Assembly (NCBI GenBank): GCA_950097015.1
Contig: CATNEN010000003.1
Location: 11,189,501-11,253,500 of the forward strand
Length of the DNA: 64,000 nucleotides
Direction of reading: 5' to 3'
From: Macrostomum hystrix
Taxonomy: Eukaryota > Platyhelminthes > Macrostomidae
The position numbers were made by a program, and so were the translations under genes. A model generated the notes under the pieces. That model had not been told where the DNA came from, made no database searches, and saw only the letters and a list, made by a program, of their open reading frames with translations. Shown in pieces: positions 54,401-64,000 of this stretch (position 1 is its first letter; every line of letters begins with the position of its first letter).

Positions 54401-57400
54401 AATATTATCAAACCGCTATCCAATACTATCAAACCGCTATCTAATATTATCAAACCGCTATCCAATATTATCAAACCGCTATCCAATATAATCCATCCGC
54501 TATCCAATATTATCCATTCGCTATCCAATATTATCAAACCGCTATCCAATATTATCAAACCACTATCTAATATTATCAAACCGCTATCCAATATTATCAA
54601 ACCGCTATCCAATATTATCCATCCGCTATCCAATATTATCCATTCGCTATCCAATATTATCAAACCGCTATCCAATATTATCAGTAGCAATCAACAGACC
54701 AGAGAGCCAGTATCCACCCAACTAACCTGGCAGGTGAAATATTGAGCAGGCGAAGCGGCGGACATCGCACCATCAACGGCCACATCTCTAAGAACAGCGT
54801 CATTGCCATCGACAACATCGGAACCTTCCAAATCCGTCATTGATGTCGACGCAGCGGCGCGGAATCTCTCGGACAATAGGCGCAGTCGTTTCACCACGCA
54901 GCCGGGCGTGCGACCTCGGCGACAAGCCAGAAGGCAGTCGATGCGACGCCTCAGCGGCTTGAAATCTGTAGCGCCATCGAGGCCGTTAATTTCAGCTGAC
55001 GACGAGCGAACGCCAACATAGTCTAGCCGACTGAAACCCTCCGAATGACAGCCAAGCTCGGCGTAACGCCGACTGAAATATGGACAATATCATGGGTAGC
55101 TCATAAGTACACACATTAGGCTAATATTGTTCTCATTTAATACCCCTAAGAAGCAGAGACCCAATGTCCCCTAAGAAGCAGAGACCCAATGTCCCCTAAG
55201 AAGCAGAGACCCAATGTCCCCTAAGAAGCAGAGAACCAATGTCCCCTAAGAAGCAGAGACCCAATGTCCCCTAAGAAGCAGAGACCCAATGTCCCCTAAG
55301 AAGCAGAGACCCAATGTCCCCTAAGAAGCAGAGAACCAATGTCCCCTAAGAAGCAGAGACCCAATGTCCCCTAAGAAGCAGAGACCCAATGTCCCCTAAG
55401 AAGCAGAGACCCAATGTCCCCTAAGAAGCAGAGACCGAATGTCCCCTAAGAAGCAGAGACCCAATGTCCCCTAAGAAGCAGAGAACCAATGTCCCCTAAG
55501 AAGCAGAGACCCAATGTCCCCTAAGAAGCAGAGACCCAATGTCCCCTAAGAAGCAGAGACCCAATGTCCCCTAAGAAGCAGAGACCCAATGTCCCCCACC
55601 AGCAAAGAACCATCCAATGTCCGCCCAGCAGTAGACAAAGTGACTCACCGAAAAGCCTCCCCACCTCTATCCTCGTATTGGCCGTCCAGTTCATCAACTG
55701 GACCAGCTTCGCCCAGTGTCCGCGTGTGCCGGGTCTCGTGAAAGACAATTAGAGCCGGTCGCATCTCGTCAACTTCATCTTCCAGTTGATCAGCGTCATC
55801 AGCGTCAGCGTCATCTAATGCGTCGTTACAGGCCGCTGGCTGTTTCTTAGAAATCAGCGCCGGTTGCATGACGTCAACAAAGGCGCGACTGGCGTCGCTG
55901 AGGAATTTAAAAGCGTCGTCCTGCAGGCGCTCGCATCTGGCTCGATAGATTACAATGTCACTGATGGCCAACACTTTCAATAGTAGAGACACCTGTCTGT
56001 AATGCAGATTATAGGCAAAGGACTTCTTTTAAATAATTATAAACAAAAAACATTATGAAAGCAATGAAACTACTTATAGTAGACTTAAAGCTCGTGCTTT
56101 TTCTTCGGAAAAAAATAATGGACGTGCCGCCAAACGCGGGCATTATTAAGGTAAACTATGGCTGTTGGGAGTAACTATACTATAATTTGGCAGTGTTAGG
56201 CGCGTTACTCGTTACTAGTGATCAATTTGGACAATATCGTTACTTTTTTGCCACGTTAATTTTTCCCGTTACCACAAGCTGGTAACGAAAATGATGGTAA
56301 CCAGTCTATCAACAGTGTGAATTTCTTAACAATTAGCAACAATATCCTTCAATTTCTTTGTTTCAAATTGATCAAATATAGTATTCATTTTGATTTGAGA
56401 CTTTTTTGTTGCGAGGTGCTAATTTGCGAAATCTTTATTGGTCAATCCGCAGACTGACTAGTCTGTTACTTTACTCTGTAGACAATATTATTTTATCAAC
56501 AATTATCAATATTATCAATCTACCAAAATTTACCAAAATGGGCATGTGTAGAGAGTAGTAAAATAAGCAAATTGTTTAACGCGCTACTTAAAGTAATATT
56601 ACAAGGAAACCTGAGCTATAATTATTAATCTATTTTTAGATTGAGTCATGATGACTCATTCGCTATTTTTAGAAACAAAGTCATGTGACTTTAAACCGGA
56701 GAACCGGTTTTCGACAGCTTTGTTACGAGCACTCCCATACATGGTAATGCTTACTTGAAAAACCCAAAACGCAGCTAAACTAACAAGTTTTAAATTCCTG
56801 TTATAAATTCCTAGGCAACTGTTCCCCATTGACTAGAAGCGGTAGTTTTGTGTGCCTGATCAACACACAATACTCTTCACAAGATAATAAGGTATAAAAA
56901 TAACGATTTAAAGTAAAGATCGTTACTTCTTTCGTTACCCATTTTTTCGTTTTTCGAATTGCTCAGCAAACTGACCTGTTAGCAACCGAAGTAGCTGCAC
57001 CTTGCAGACCTTCCGTATCCAACAATAGGCATTGACGATTGCAACCCAAGGCGGCCCAGACTCCAACCGTGCAAGACATTGGATCGTCCGACGTGTGAAA
57101 TACATCTGAACCGTTGAAGAACGCGTAATTGAGTGTGTGCGACTTGCCGTCTCCAGTTTTGCCAACAATTGACACAACTGGTAGGCGACGAAATTCCGCT
57201 TCGGGACAGTCTAGGAGGTCGCAGAGGCTGGCGCCGGTCTCTACTAGAAGATGCTCGCGAGAATCGATCAGGCAGGCCGCAGTTGGAGCCGGGGCTGCGT
57301 CCGTCTTAGGCGGCGACTGGCGCCACAGTTGCTGCTGCTGCTGTTGCTGCTGCCATGATGTTCTGCAAATGTTTTTATAATTTTATAGTACTGCTGATGA

Positions 57401-58351
57401 GCTAATTAGATTGAGGGCGAAAGATGAAGACTGATCAATAGGTTTGGGGTAGGAACATGAAGACTGACCAATAAAATTGAGATAAGGACTGACCTATAGA
57501 ATTGAGGCAGGAAGATAAGGACTGACCAATAGGATTGAGGCATGAAGATATGGACTGACCAATAGGATTGAGGCAAGAAGATGAATACTGACTAATAAGA
57601 TTGAGGCAAGAAGATAAGGACTGACCAATAACATTGAAGAAAGAAGGAAGATGAAGACTGACTAGAATGAATGTTTGTTTTTTTACTGAATGCTATTTTT
57701 GATACACTTAAGATTGAGAGACAAAGAAGGATTCCCGTTTTACAGAAACCAATTTAGTTTCCAAGTGCCCTCTCACCTAGCAGGCTGATTAGTAATGATA
57801 GCTTGTCCATCAGTCGCGTGAGCAGACATACTGAAGAACTGATCGCCGTCAGCTTCAGCGGATTCAAATTCTTCGCTGTCATCGCTATCCCGATCTAGAT
57901 CGACATGATTATTATTGAGCAGTCTGACTGGTGGACTGCTTCCACTAGCAGCGCTAGACTTGTCTACTGTGGCTTCGCTGAGCAGAGCTAGATCAGCTCG
58001 ACGCTCAGCGAAAGACACTCGACGATGTCCCCGACTGGTCCGATGCTGTTTAGTATCGCAGTCGTAGCAGAAATTTCTCTGACACACTGGACAATAAACA
58101 TCGGCAAAGTTGCTTGGCTGGCAGCCAACATGCTGACAAAGATCGCCACTGTCTGGCTCAGACAATGACACTCGATCGTGCCTAGACATGCCTCGACGAC
58201 TACTATTAGTAGACGAAGAGTGAATAAACTGGTCACATCTGGCGCACTGATCTGAGTTGCATTGTTGGCAATGAACTCTAGCTGGGGCGTTTTCAATGCC
58301 ACAGTCGACGCGTTCGGTACAAAACCTGACTGAACAGCGAGATCTTCGCAT
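48480..58351 (-). CDS. ZFYVE1: ZFYVE1/DFCP1: P-loop NTPase with cysteine-rich regions and two FYVE domains, seven exons, 898 aa
   Basis: Exons 57777-58351, 56976-57362, 55649-55996, 54727-55072, 52408-52749, 49411-49662 and 48480-48926 join in phase. The start is the ATG at 58351. Exon 1 has two C/H-rich B-box-like fingers (CQQCNSDQCARCDQFIH; CPVCQRNFCYDCDTKQH). Exon 2 holds a glutamine run and the P-loop VGKTGDGKSHT, with LLLDTEGLQG as the Walker B/DTEG motif. Exon 3 continues the NTPase fold (LLLKVLAISD, FHETRHTRTLG) with an acidic insert. Exon 5 is a cysteine-rich zinc region with YALSCAQCGV and SRQYWYGNRDP. Exons 6-7 carry FYVE 1 (APAKWVPNA, SKHHCRACG, VRVCLTC) and FYVE 2 (YWQPDHLAIRCAVC, LHHCRRCG, VRVCDKC). 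DFCP1 binds PI3P, marks ER omegasomes during autophagy and also lipid droplets. The human protein is 777 aa. Introns 3-5 hold minisatellites. Confidence 0.94.
49090..49325 (-). repeat. SINE family B fragment in ZFYVE1 intron 6
   Basis: CACACAGGGTGTGTACAT, CTTTCTCGTCGTAAGGCAG, CTCTGCGGCTGCGCCCCAAA and GATTTGAGCTCAGGAAC appear in the same order and orientation as in the other family B copies. The ATT tail end is missing. Confidence 0.7.
49690..51345. repeat. 10-bp minisatellite in ZFYVE1 intron 5
   Basis: More than 160 copies of a decamer of the AGAGTTTGGT type, with variants GAGGTTTGGT, AAGGTTTGGT, AGGGATTGGT and GGAGTTTGGT. Variants tend to recur in the same order (AAGG, AGGGATT, GGAG, AGAG, GAGG), so blocks of five to ten units were amplified together. 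The right end turns into a 20-bp dimer, GAGCTTGGTAAGGTTTGGTA. Confidence 0.95.
52138..52215 (+). repeat. Possible SINE head remnant
   Basis: A box-B-like GGTCGGGGGTTCGAATCC occurs at 52171-52188, preceded by a partial duplicate, GACGGTCGGGGGTATACG. It resembles the head of family A, but the body is not present. Confidence 0.4.
52925..54690. repeat. 21-bp minisatellite in ZFYVE1 intron 4
   Basis: About 84 copies of a 21-bp unit (CCGCTATCCAATATTATCAA plus one A), with CTATCTAAT, CATCCGCT and CATTCGCT variants. The period is exactly seven codons, so several frames on both strands stay open for 1-1.8 kb (KPLSNII on plus, LIILDSG on minus). There is no start context, and the neighbouring ZFYVE1 exons splice across it. 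Confidence 0.97.
55144..55600. repeat. 25-bp minisatellite in ZFYVE1 intron 3
   Basis: About 18 nearly identical copies of a 25-bp unit, CTAAGAAGCAGAGACCCAAT plus GTCCC; some have AGAGAACC. The array ends about 50 bp from the exon 3 donor at 55648. The high identity suggests recent amplification. Confidence 0.96.
57405..57670. repeat. Diverged tandem repeat of about 35-40 bp in ZFYVE1 intron 1
   Basis: Six to seven units share GACTGACCAATAGGATTGAG and a GGCAAGAAGAT segment, with length changes between units. It is older and less regular than the other arrays. Confidence 0.8.
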
Positions 58352-58363
58352 GTTTTTTGTCAA

Positions 58364-61300
58364 TCAGAAATGGTTTTTTTAATTGATTTTAAACCCAAAT
58401 TTCAAGAAAAAGTTAGTGCAGATGAAAACAAAGCTGAAATTTTGTAGCAGTAATAATTTGTTTACAGATTCAAACAAGTTTAATTATTATATAGTGTATA
58501 AGGACGACTTTGGAAATTAGTAAGCACATTTCCAATGGCTACTACTTTTAGGTCGCATTGCAACATGTTTTAAGGATGGAAAGATCAAGCTATGATATTT
58601 TATTCGAAAATGAATGTGTGGATGAGGTTGTATTAAATAAAATTAATTATAAATAATTTTATAAGTTCATAAAAGGGTCTTTTGATCTGAGATTTTCAAT
58701 TTGGAAAAATATAGTTAAAGTTGAAATTCACCCACAAGGCCCCACATTCTTGTAAAAAGCATTACATCTAAATTTTTGCTACAATATAGTAAGGATATAT
58801 GATTCTTCTTTGTGTAGTTAAGTTAAATCTTAAAGCAATACAAACAAAATGTTAAAAGCTATTTTAAAATTAATAACATCTAACATATTGGGGCCTATGT
58901 TAACATTTTTTGCTAATGCTAGTGAAAGAGGACAGTTTATATATTATAATCTGATGGTTTTACAGGCTAAAAAACTTCGGCATAATTTTCTTTTGAGAGA
59001 AAAACATTGGCCAAGCAAGAATGTCATAGGACAAGGAGATCTACACATTAGTGTATTTTGCAGCAAAACTTTTAGTACCAAATAAATGTTTCTCTAGTTT
59101 ACTAATCATTTACAAATGATCCTTTTACAATTAGTTGCTACCATACTTTTGTATTGTAATATATTGTATCTAAATTTCACATTTTCTAGAAAGTGACCAG
59201 TGAAATTGACATTTTGTTTTAAATCATAACTTTTGTTTAAATGAATGAATATTTGTAATACTGTATAAATATTTGCTTAAATGTATCAGCCATTTTTATT
59301 ACAAAATAAGTATAAATACGACTGAGTTTAGCAAAAGAAAATTAAATTTTGGTTTATACCAAGTTCATACACAATACTCAGAGGTGTTCTTTCATTCTCG
59401 AAAAAAATATGAAAAGAAATACAAAGAGAACTCAAGAAAGAGAGAGAAGTAGAAATTATTGCTGTACAATTGAGATCATTGGTGATGCCCTTTGGAAAGC
59501 CTATTCTCAGAAATACATACATATGATAAAGCAAGTGACCAGAATAACTAAATACAATACTTAGACCAACTAAAATATGATACTTAGACAAATTAAATAT
59601 GATACCAGACTAACAAAAAATGCAAGACAGAAATTATTTTAAATATATAAAGCACATTATAGGTAATTTAAAGAAATACCTATAACAACTTTGAAAGGAT
59701 ATTAAAAAATTAGAATTGCTACAACTTTAGTGACATGTGTGACATAATATAATGAGAGTGATAATAAATGAGATAAGCACTAGGACAACTTTGGTGACAT
59801 CATTGAGATAAAGACTTTACTGAGAAGTTAGGCCTACTACAGTACTTACAGGCAATCACTCATGAACTAGCTGCAATTTTGAAGCCTTTTTGCACAAAAA
59901 ACATACTGATAGCTTTCTTATTCTGTTAAAAAAAACATTTTTTTTCATACACAGGCCTATTATGATACTAGGTAGTGCTTAGTATAATATAAGATCACTT
60001 ATAATATTTTGATAAAGTTAACTAAATAGATTAAAAGCAAATTGTCTCCCTAGCCCCTAGGCTATGCTATGCATGTTATATGTGATAATAAAATTGCAAG
60101 CCTGTTTTATATAGTTAATTTTTTACGAAGTTTCTTTCCAAAATTGCGATCCAATATCCTTGAATTTTCAAAGCGATTATTCATATTTATTATTCATATT
60201 CACGTCATTCAAATATTCGATTTTTAGCAATGTGTATGTTATTTCTCGGGAAAGTCGAATCACACGCTAAAGCTAAGCCTAGAAGAAAATCAGCTGATTT
60301 ATTAAAATGGCAGAATTTCAGCAAGATAAAAATGCGATGTAAATAAACGTCAAAGAAAAACAAATACACTTTTATCAAAAATTCTCATTACATAAAAGCA
60401 GTTACAAATAAAAAATGCGTACGATAAAAAAGTTAAATTTTTATATACAAATTTTTTTTCAGTTTTTACTTTTTTATTTATTTGGCGATCTTTGCACGAA
60501 ATCTTCGATTGCACATGACGATGACTCGATCAACTTTAACAGTTTTGATATGTCCTATGATACAAGATAATTCTTCTGGGGGATCACCACTTGCCATTAA
60601 ATACCGGGGATGATTTTGTTCCTATGTTTATATTTGCGTTGGTACCAAGCAAGGTTAGTAGCAGTTGCCTGCATCATGAATGAAATAGAAGTGGTTAGCT
60701 TTAAGTTCTATACCAATTAGGAAGCAAAGGACGCAGGAATAATAGGCCTAAGCAATTCTCACCATGGTGTAATATACATATTGCTTTCTAATTGTTTTGC
60801 CTGCTTTTTAGCTAAATAAAATGTATTTATTAAATTATGATTTGTAAATTGAACTATTTTGGTCTTGAAGTCCAAAAAAATTAGGGGTGCTGGTCTTTTT
60901 GTCAACTGCCACATTGTCAACTCTGTTGACGAAGTGACCAACATTTAAGGGTGGTCTTACTGGCAGTTGAGGAAATGACCAAGGTTTGAGGCTGCCTTAT
61001 TGGCCAGTTGACAAAATAACATCACAGTGTTAGTCACTTCACCAACCAGTTAACATTGTCAAAAATTGTTATAGTGTAACGTTGTCTAGTTAGCGTGCAT
61101 CCAGATGTAAATTGACATTCATTGTAAGAGAACCAACATGTGTGTGTGAGAGAGAGAGTAGGGGGAGTTGTGCGAAAAGTCACATTGCACATTGTCATAT
61201 TTTGTTGGAAAGCATCCCTTTCCTAGAAAGCGCCCACTTTCTGAAATCCCCACTGAATTGAAACAAACAAATGGAAACATCTTTTGACATCTGTTAATTC

Positions 61301-63158
61301 TCTCAATCCTTCTTCACAGCCATGCACCCCCCAGCTGACAATGTGTGCCCTATCTTGGTCTTGGTTTCAATCAAAACGTGGGTCGTGCTAGAGCAGAGGG
61401 GTAAATGACACCTTTAGTTGGTAGGCAGCTCTTGTGAGGTACAAATTAGCACCATGTCTTATATCCCTAAATATCATGTCTCAACAACAGGCCCCACCAG
61501 CCAAGCCAATCCAAAATACTTAAACCTGACACTGCACCCTCCTCAAACACTATTTATAATGTAATGTAGCTCATAGTAGGCTTTCAGGAGGGCCACTCAA
61601 TTTTTGTGTCTTGGCAATGGAGACTGAAAGTGTATTCAGTGCTCAGAGACTGTGCGGCCACGTCAACAAGCCATATATACAGTGTGATTCGTGCCAAAAG
61701 TGGCAAAATTGAACTTGTGGAACTGGAATCTAACAAGCAGAGTACAGGTAGCTTATGCGGCAAGATGTGTTTGCATGGTCGTGTGCCACTTGTGGGCCTG
61801 CCGGGGAGCTCTTCCTGACTCTTACACCATAGTCAGGAATGTAGCATTGTACATGTACATTTTACATTGTACTCACATGTACATCATGTAGATGTATGCC
61901 CGCACCCCACTTAATCTTTGTGATCTTTGTGATATATTTGTGATAACATTGCACCATGCAGTATAGTTACACTACAGTATATTTGAATTCAAGGGACTGT
62001 GGTTATGTGGTATTAACTAAATATACTAATACATTAATTTATTCAGTTTGACCAATTTGAATATTAAAATCGTTTTAACAAATCATTCCTTGTCGATATT
62101 TGTATGGGTTAGGCTATACAAGCCATACAAGGCACAGAATGGGTGATATTTTATTGGCAGTTAATGAAATGACCAAGGTTTGAGATTGCCCCATTGCCCA
62201 GTTGACGAAATGACTAGGATCTAAAATTAGATAGGTAGGTCTATAGGCCTTAGCCCTTAGGCTTAGATAGCCTATTTTTCTTATCTTGACAGCTTGACAA
62301 ATATTCGTTGAAATAAGTAGGCACACTAGCCTATAATAAGAATACTATAGGCCTAAAATAAGTGCTGCAACTAAGTCTTGTTTAATCAACATGCAAGCTT
62401 TTCACCATATCATTGTGTGTATAATGTAAATAAACCAAGTTTATTTTTTGCTACATGGGGGTCTAGGACAAGAGGCACTGCAACAGCATTTGTGACTCTG
62501 AATCCAGTCCATTTTTAGCAAAAACTACTTTGTCAACAACATTGTTAGACAACAAGTCATTAAGCAAGATTGTTTGACAACAATTTAGACAAATGTTCTA
62601 ATTTTGCTATGAATAGTTGTCAAGCTAAATATTAAATGGCACTTTTTATCAAGTTCCATGGCTTGAGCTTTCACTGTATTGATAGCAAAGATTTGGTAGG
62701 AAATACTATTGTTTCATTGTTAATTAATATGATTATATTATTGAGCCACCTATTTGTGTTGTAGGGCTCTTATTTGCAGTGACATTGGTATAGCTAGCAT
62801 GGATTGTCCAATCATAACAATTTGTGTAAATTGGTAGCCTAAAAAGTTTAGATTGAAGAAGAAACAACTGATAACAATTTGACAGTTAGGTTAAAGGTTA
62901 AGCTTTGTATCCCTAAAGTAGAAATTTTGGGTCTATGTAGTCTGCTCATGTACTCAGTGTATTTAACTAATCTGCATTAAAAATAATTTTTTCTAGTTTA
63001 AAGTTATCAGCACAATTTTCAACTTTATTAGAATAAGTGACATTTATCAAATAGCATCTAGAGCTTCTTTTTGAATTTGCAGAAATTCTGAAACAAAAAC
63101 AACTAAAAAAGTTCGTTGCCAAGGTTAAGACTAACATTTATACTGATCGCCCTCTAGT
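58364..63158. other. Intergenic region between divergent ZFYVE1 and LTN1 genes
   Basis: AT-rich, with no convincing gene. A stretch at 60958-61016 (GGCAGTTGAGGAAATGACCA, then GTTTGAGGCTGCC) recurs at 62155-62213 in direct orientation with a few differences, so an unnamed dispersed repeat is present. A PHD-finger relic lies at 61615-61830. Both flanking promoters must lie within this region or next to it. Confidence 0.5.
61615..61830 (+). pseudogene. PHD-finger relic
   Basis: Reading from ATGGAGACTGAAAGTG, the sequence encodes NKPYIQCDSCQKWQN, then a stop, then TCGTGI. Further on, in the shifted frame, come AEYR and FAWSCATCG. The order matches a PHD finger of the BPTF type (C-x2-C-Q-x-W-x-H...C...C-x2-C) broken by at least one stop and one frameshift. 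PHD fingers occur both in chromatin proteins and in some transposon proteins. There is no surrounding gene, so this is probably a decayed fragment. Confidence 0.45.
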
Positions 63159-63812
63159 ATGGGCAAGAAGAATCAACAGCCGCGCACAAAGGGCAACGCC
63201 CGACCTTCTAGTAGCCAATCGGCTGCTGATTTTCTTCAACGCCAGCAGCAATCCTTGCTAGTGGGCTTTGATGGCACCGCTGCCACTAGTTCTGCTACCC
63301 CTGCCGCTGCATCTTTTGCTTCATTCGACACAGCAGGAGCTGCAGCAGCAGCAGTCTTAGATCCAGGCTTTTTGCCAGCCACTGAAGAAGCTGCTCAACA
63401 GTTGGACTCCGCCCTAGACTCTGAATTGCATTTCGCTCTACGTCGACTGACTAAACGCGACGCTGTTACTAAGCAGAAAGCGCTAAGCGACTTGCTCAGC
63501 CTGCTCAGTAATAGGCCGGATGAAGCTCTTGAGGCTACTCTGCCATTCTGGACTAGATTGTATGCCAGATTAGCGTTAGATAGTGATCGCCGGGTTCGTG
63601 AACTAGCCCAGCCAATCACAGGAGAGCTGGCTGCGCGCCTTAAGAAACGTTTTCCGCCTAATCTACTGCGCGAAACCCTGCCTTACTGGCTGATGTCTCA
63701 GGCTGATCCATCGGAGTCTGTGGCCAACGCTGCTAAGATGGCATTTCAGCGGGCTTTCAGCGAAGTCAAACGATGCTCAGCTGTTGTGTTTGCTTTTGAC
63801 AGAACCTTGCAG
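63159..63812 (+). CDS. LTN1: E3 ubiquitin ligase listerin (LTN1), first coding exon only; gene continues past the window
   Basis: The exon begins at ATG (MGKKNQQPRTKGNARPSS) and ends in phase 0 at a GTAAAT donor after residue 218. The start (GKKN..RTKGN.RPS), the VDS-like acidic turn before LRRLTKRDAVTKQKALSDL, LPFWTRLYARLALDSDRRVR and LPYWLMSQADP match the conserved N-terminal domain of listerin. An alanine-rich insert (about residues 40-70) is extra. Listerin ubiquitinates nascent chains stuck on 60S subunits in ribosome-associated quality control, and its N-terminal domain contacts NEMF and the 60S. The RING domain and HEAT repeats lie beyond the window. Confidence 0.92.
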
Positions 63813-63879
63813 GTAAATTTACTAAGCACTAGAATAGGAAATACAATGATTCGGCTAGGATATATAATAATAATAAAAT

Positions 63880-64000
63880 AATATTTGATGTGGTGGGCTG
63901 CGGGCAATGGCACATTATTTGGTGACACTAGACCCGCAGCCAGCGAGGAGATAATTCTGCCCATTTCGCTGACTCCTGAGCACACAGGCACACATATACC
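63880..64000 (-). repeat. SINE family B copy in LTN1 intron 1, cut by the window end
   Basis: After an AATAATAATAAAATAAT run come GGGCTGCGGGCAATGGCACA, TTTGGTGACACTAGACCCGC and CTGACTCCTGAGCACACAGG. This is the tail half of family B, in the same orientation as the other copies. Confidence 0.8.

Noticed and set aside
52925-54745. 606-codon plus-strand and 415-codon minus-strand frames
   Set aside because: They are by-products of the 21-bp array (seven-codon period) inside ZFYVE1 intron 4. There is no start context, domain or splice support.
63746-63991. Minus-strand 81-codon frame, similar to one at 35264-35449
   Set aside because: Both are translations of SINE family B tails, so the similarity reflects the repeat and not a gene.

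Overview
This 64 kb window is nuclear DNA from an invertebrate animal. The protein genes are split by GT..AG introns, mostly with GTGAGT-type donors. They are animal genes: eIF5, the double-FYVE protein ZFYVE1/DFCP1, listerin, an SLC46-type carrier, a CEP20/FOR20-like centrosomal protein and a macroglobulin complement-related (Mcr) protein. A thioester-less, LDLa-bearing Mcr suggests a protostome, but I cannot name the phylum. No bacterial operon, CRISPR array or rRNA is present.

Layout. (1) 308-14201, minus strand: a 13-exon Mcr gene, 1639 aa in my splice model with all phases matching. Its 5.6 kb intron 10 holds a plus-strand, partly degraded gene for a small secreted protein. The first intron of that gene holds a full-length, intact RTE/BovB-like LINE. 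(2) 14202-17101: AT-rich divergent intergenic DNA. (3) 17102-23027, plus strand: a six-exon SLC46-like MFS carrier, 556 aa. Its intron 5 holds a second, minus-strand member of the secreted PAN-like family. (4) 24716-25153, plus: CEP20/FOR20-like gene. (5) 26476-37316, minus: eIF5, four exons, 467 aa, with very large introns packed with minisatellites, including a 5.2 kb array. (6) 38.5-43.9 kb: two adjacent decayed DNA transposons, one Merlin-like and one with a coding region I recognise only by motif. (7) 43.9-48.5 kb: AT-rich DNA with little else. (8) 48480-58351, minus: ZFYVE1, seven exons, 898 aa. (9) 58.4-63.2 kb: intergenic DNA with a PHD-finger relic. (10) 63159 to the window edge, plus: the first coding exon of listerin (LTN1).

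Two things dominate the non-coding part. At least fifteen tandem arrays, most with their own monomer (10 to 38 bp), make up roughly a quarter of the window, and most lie inside introns. They create very long spurious open frames. Two tRNA-derived SINE families are also scattered through introns and spacers. One copy is split by a small array of the same 38-bp monomer that forms the 5.2 kb array 2 kb away.

The genes do not form a pathway. They are housekeeping genes (translation initiation, ribosome quality control, autophagy/lipid-droplet membrane, centrosome) next to secreted or surface proteins and a transporter. All splice models come from reading the sequence and are not backed by transcripts.
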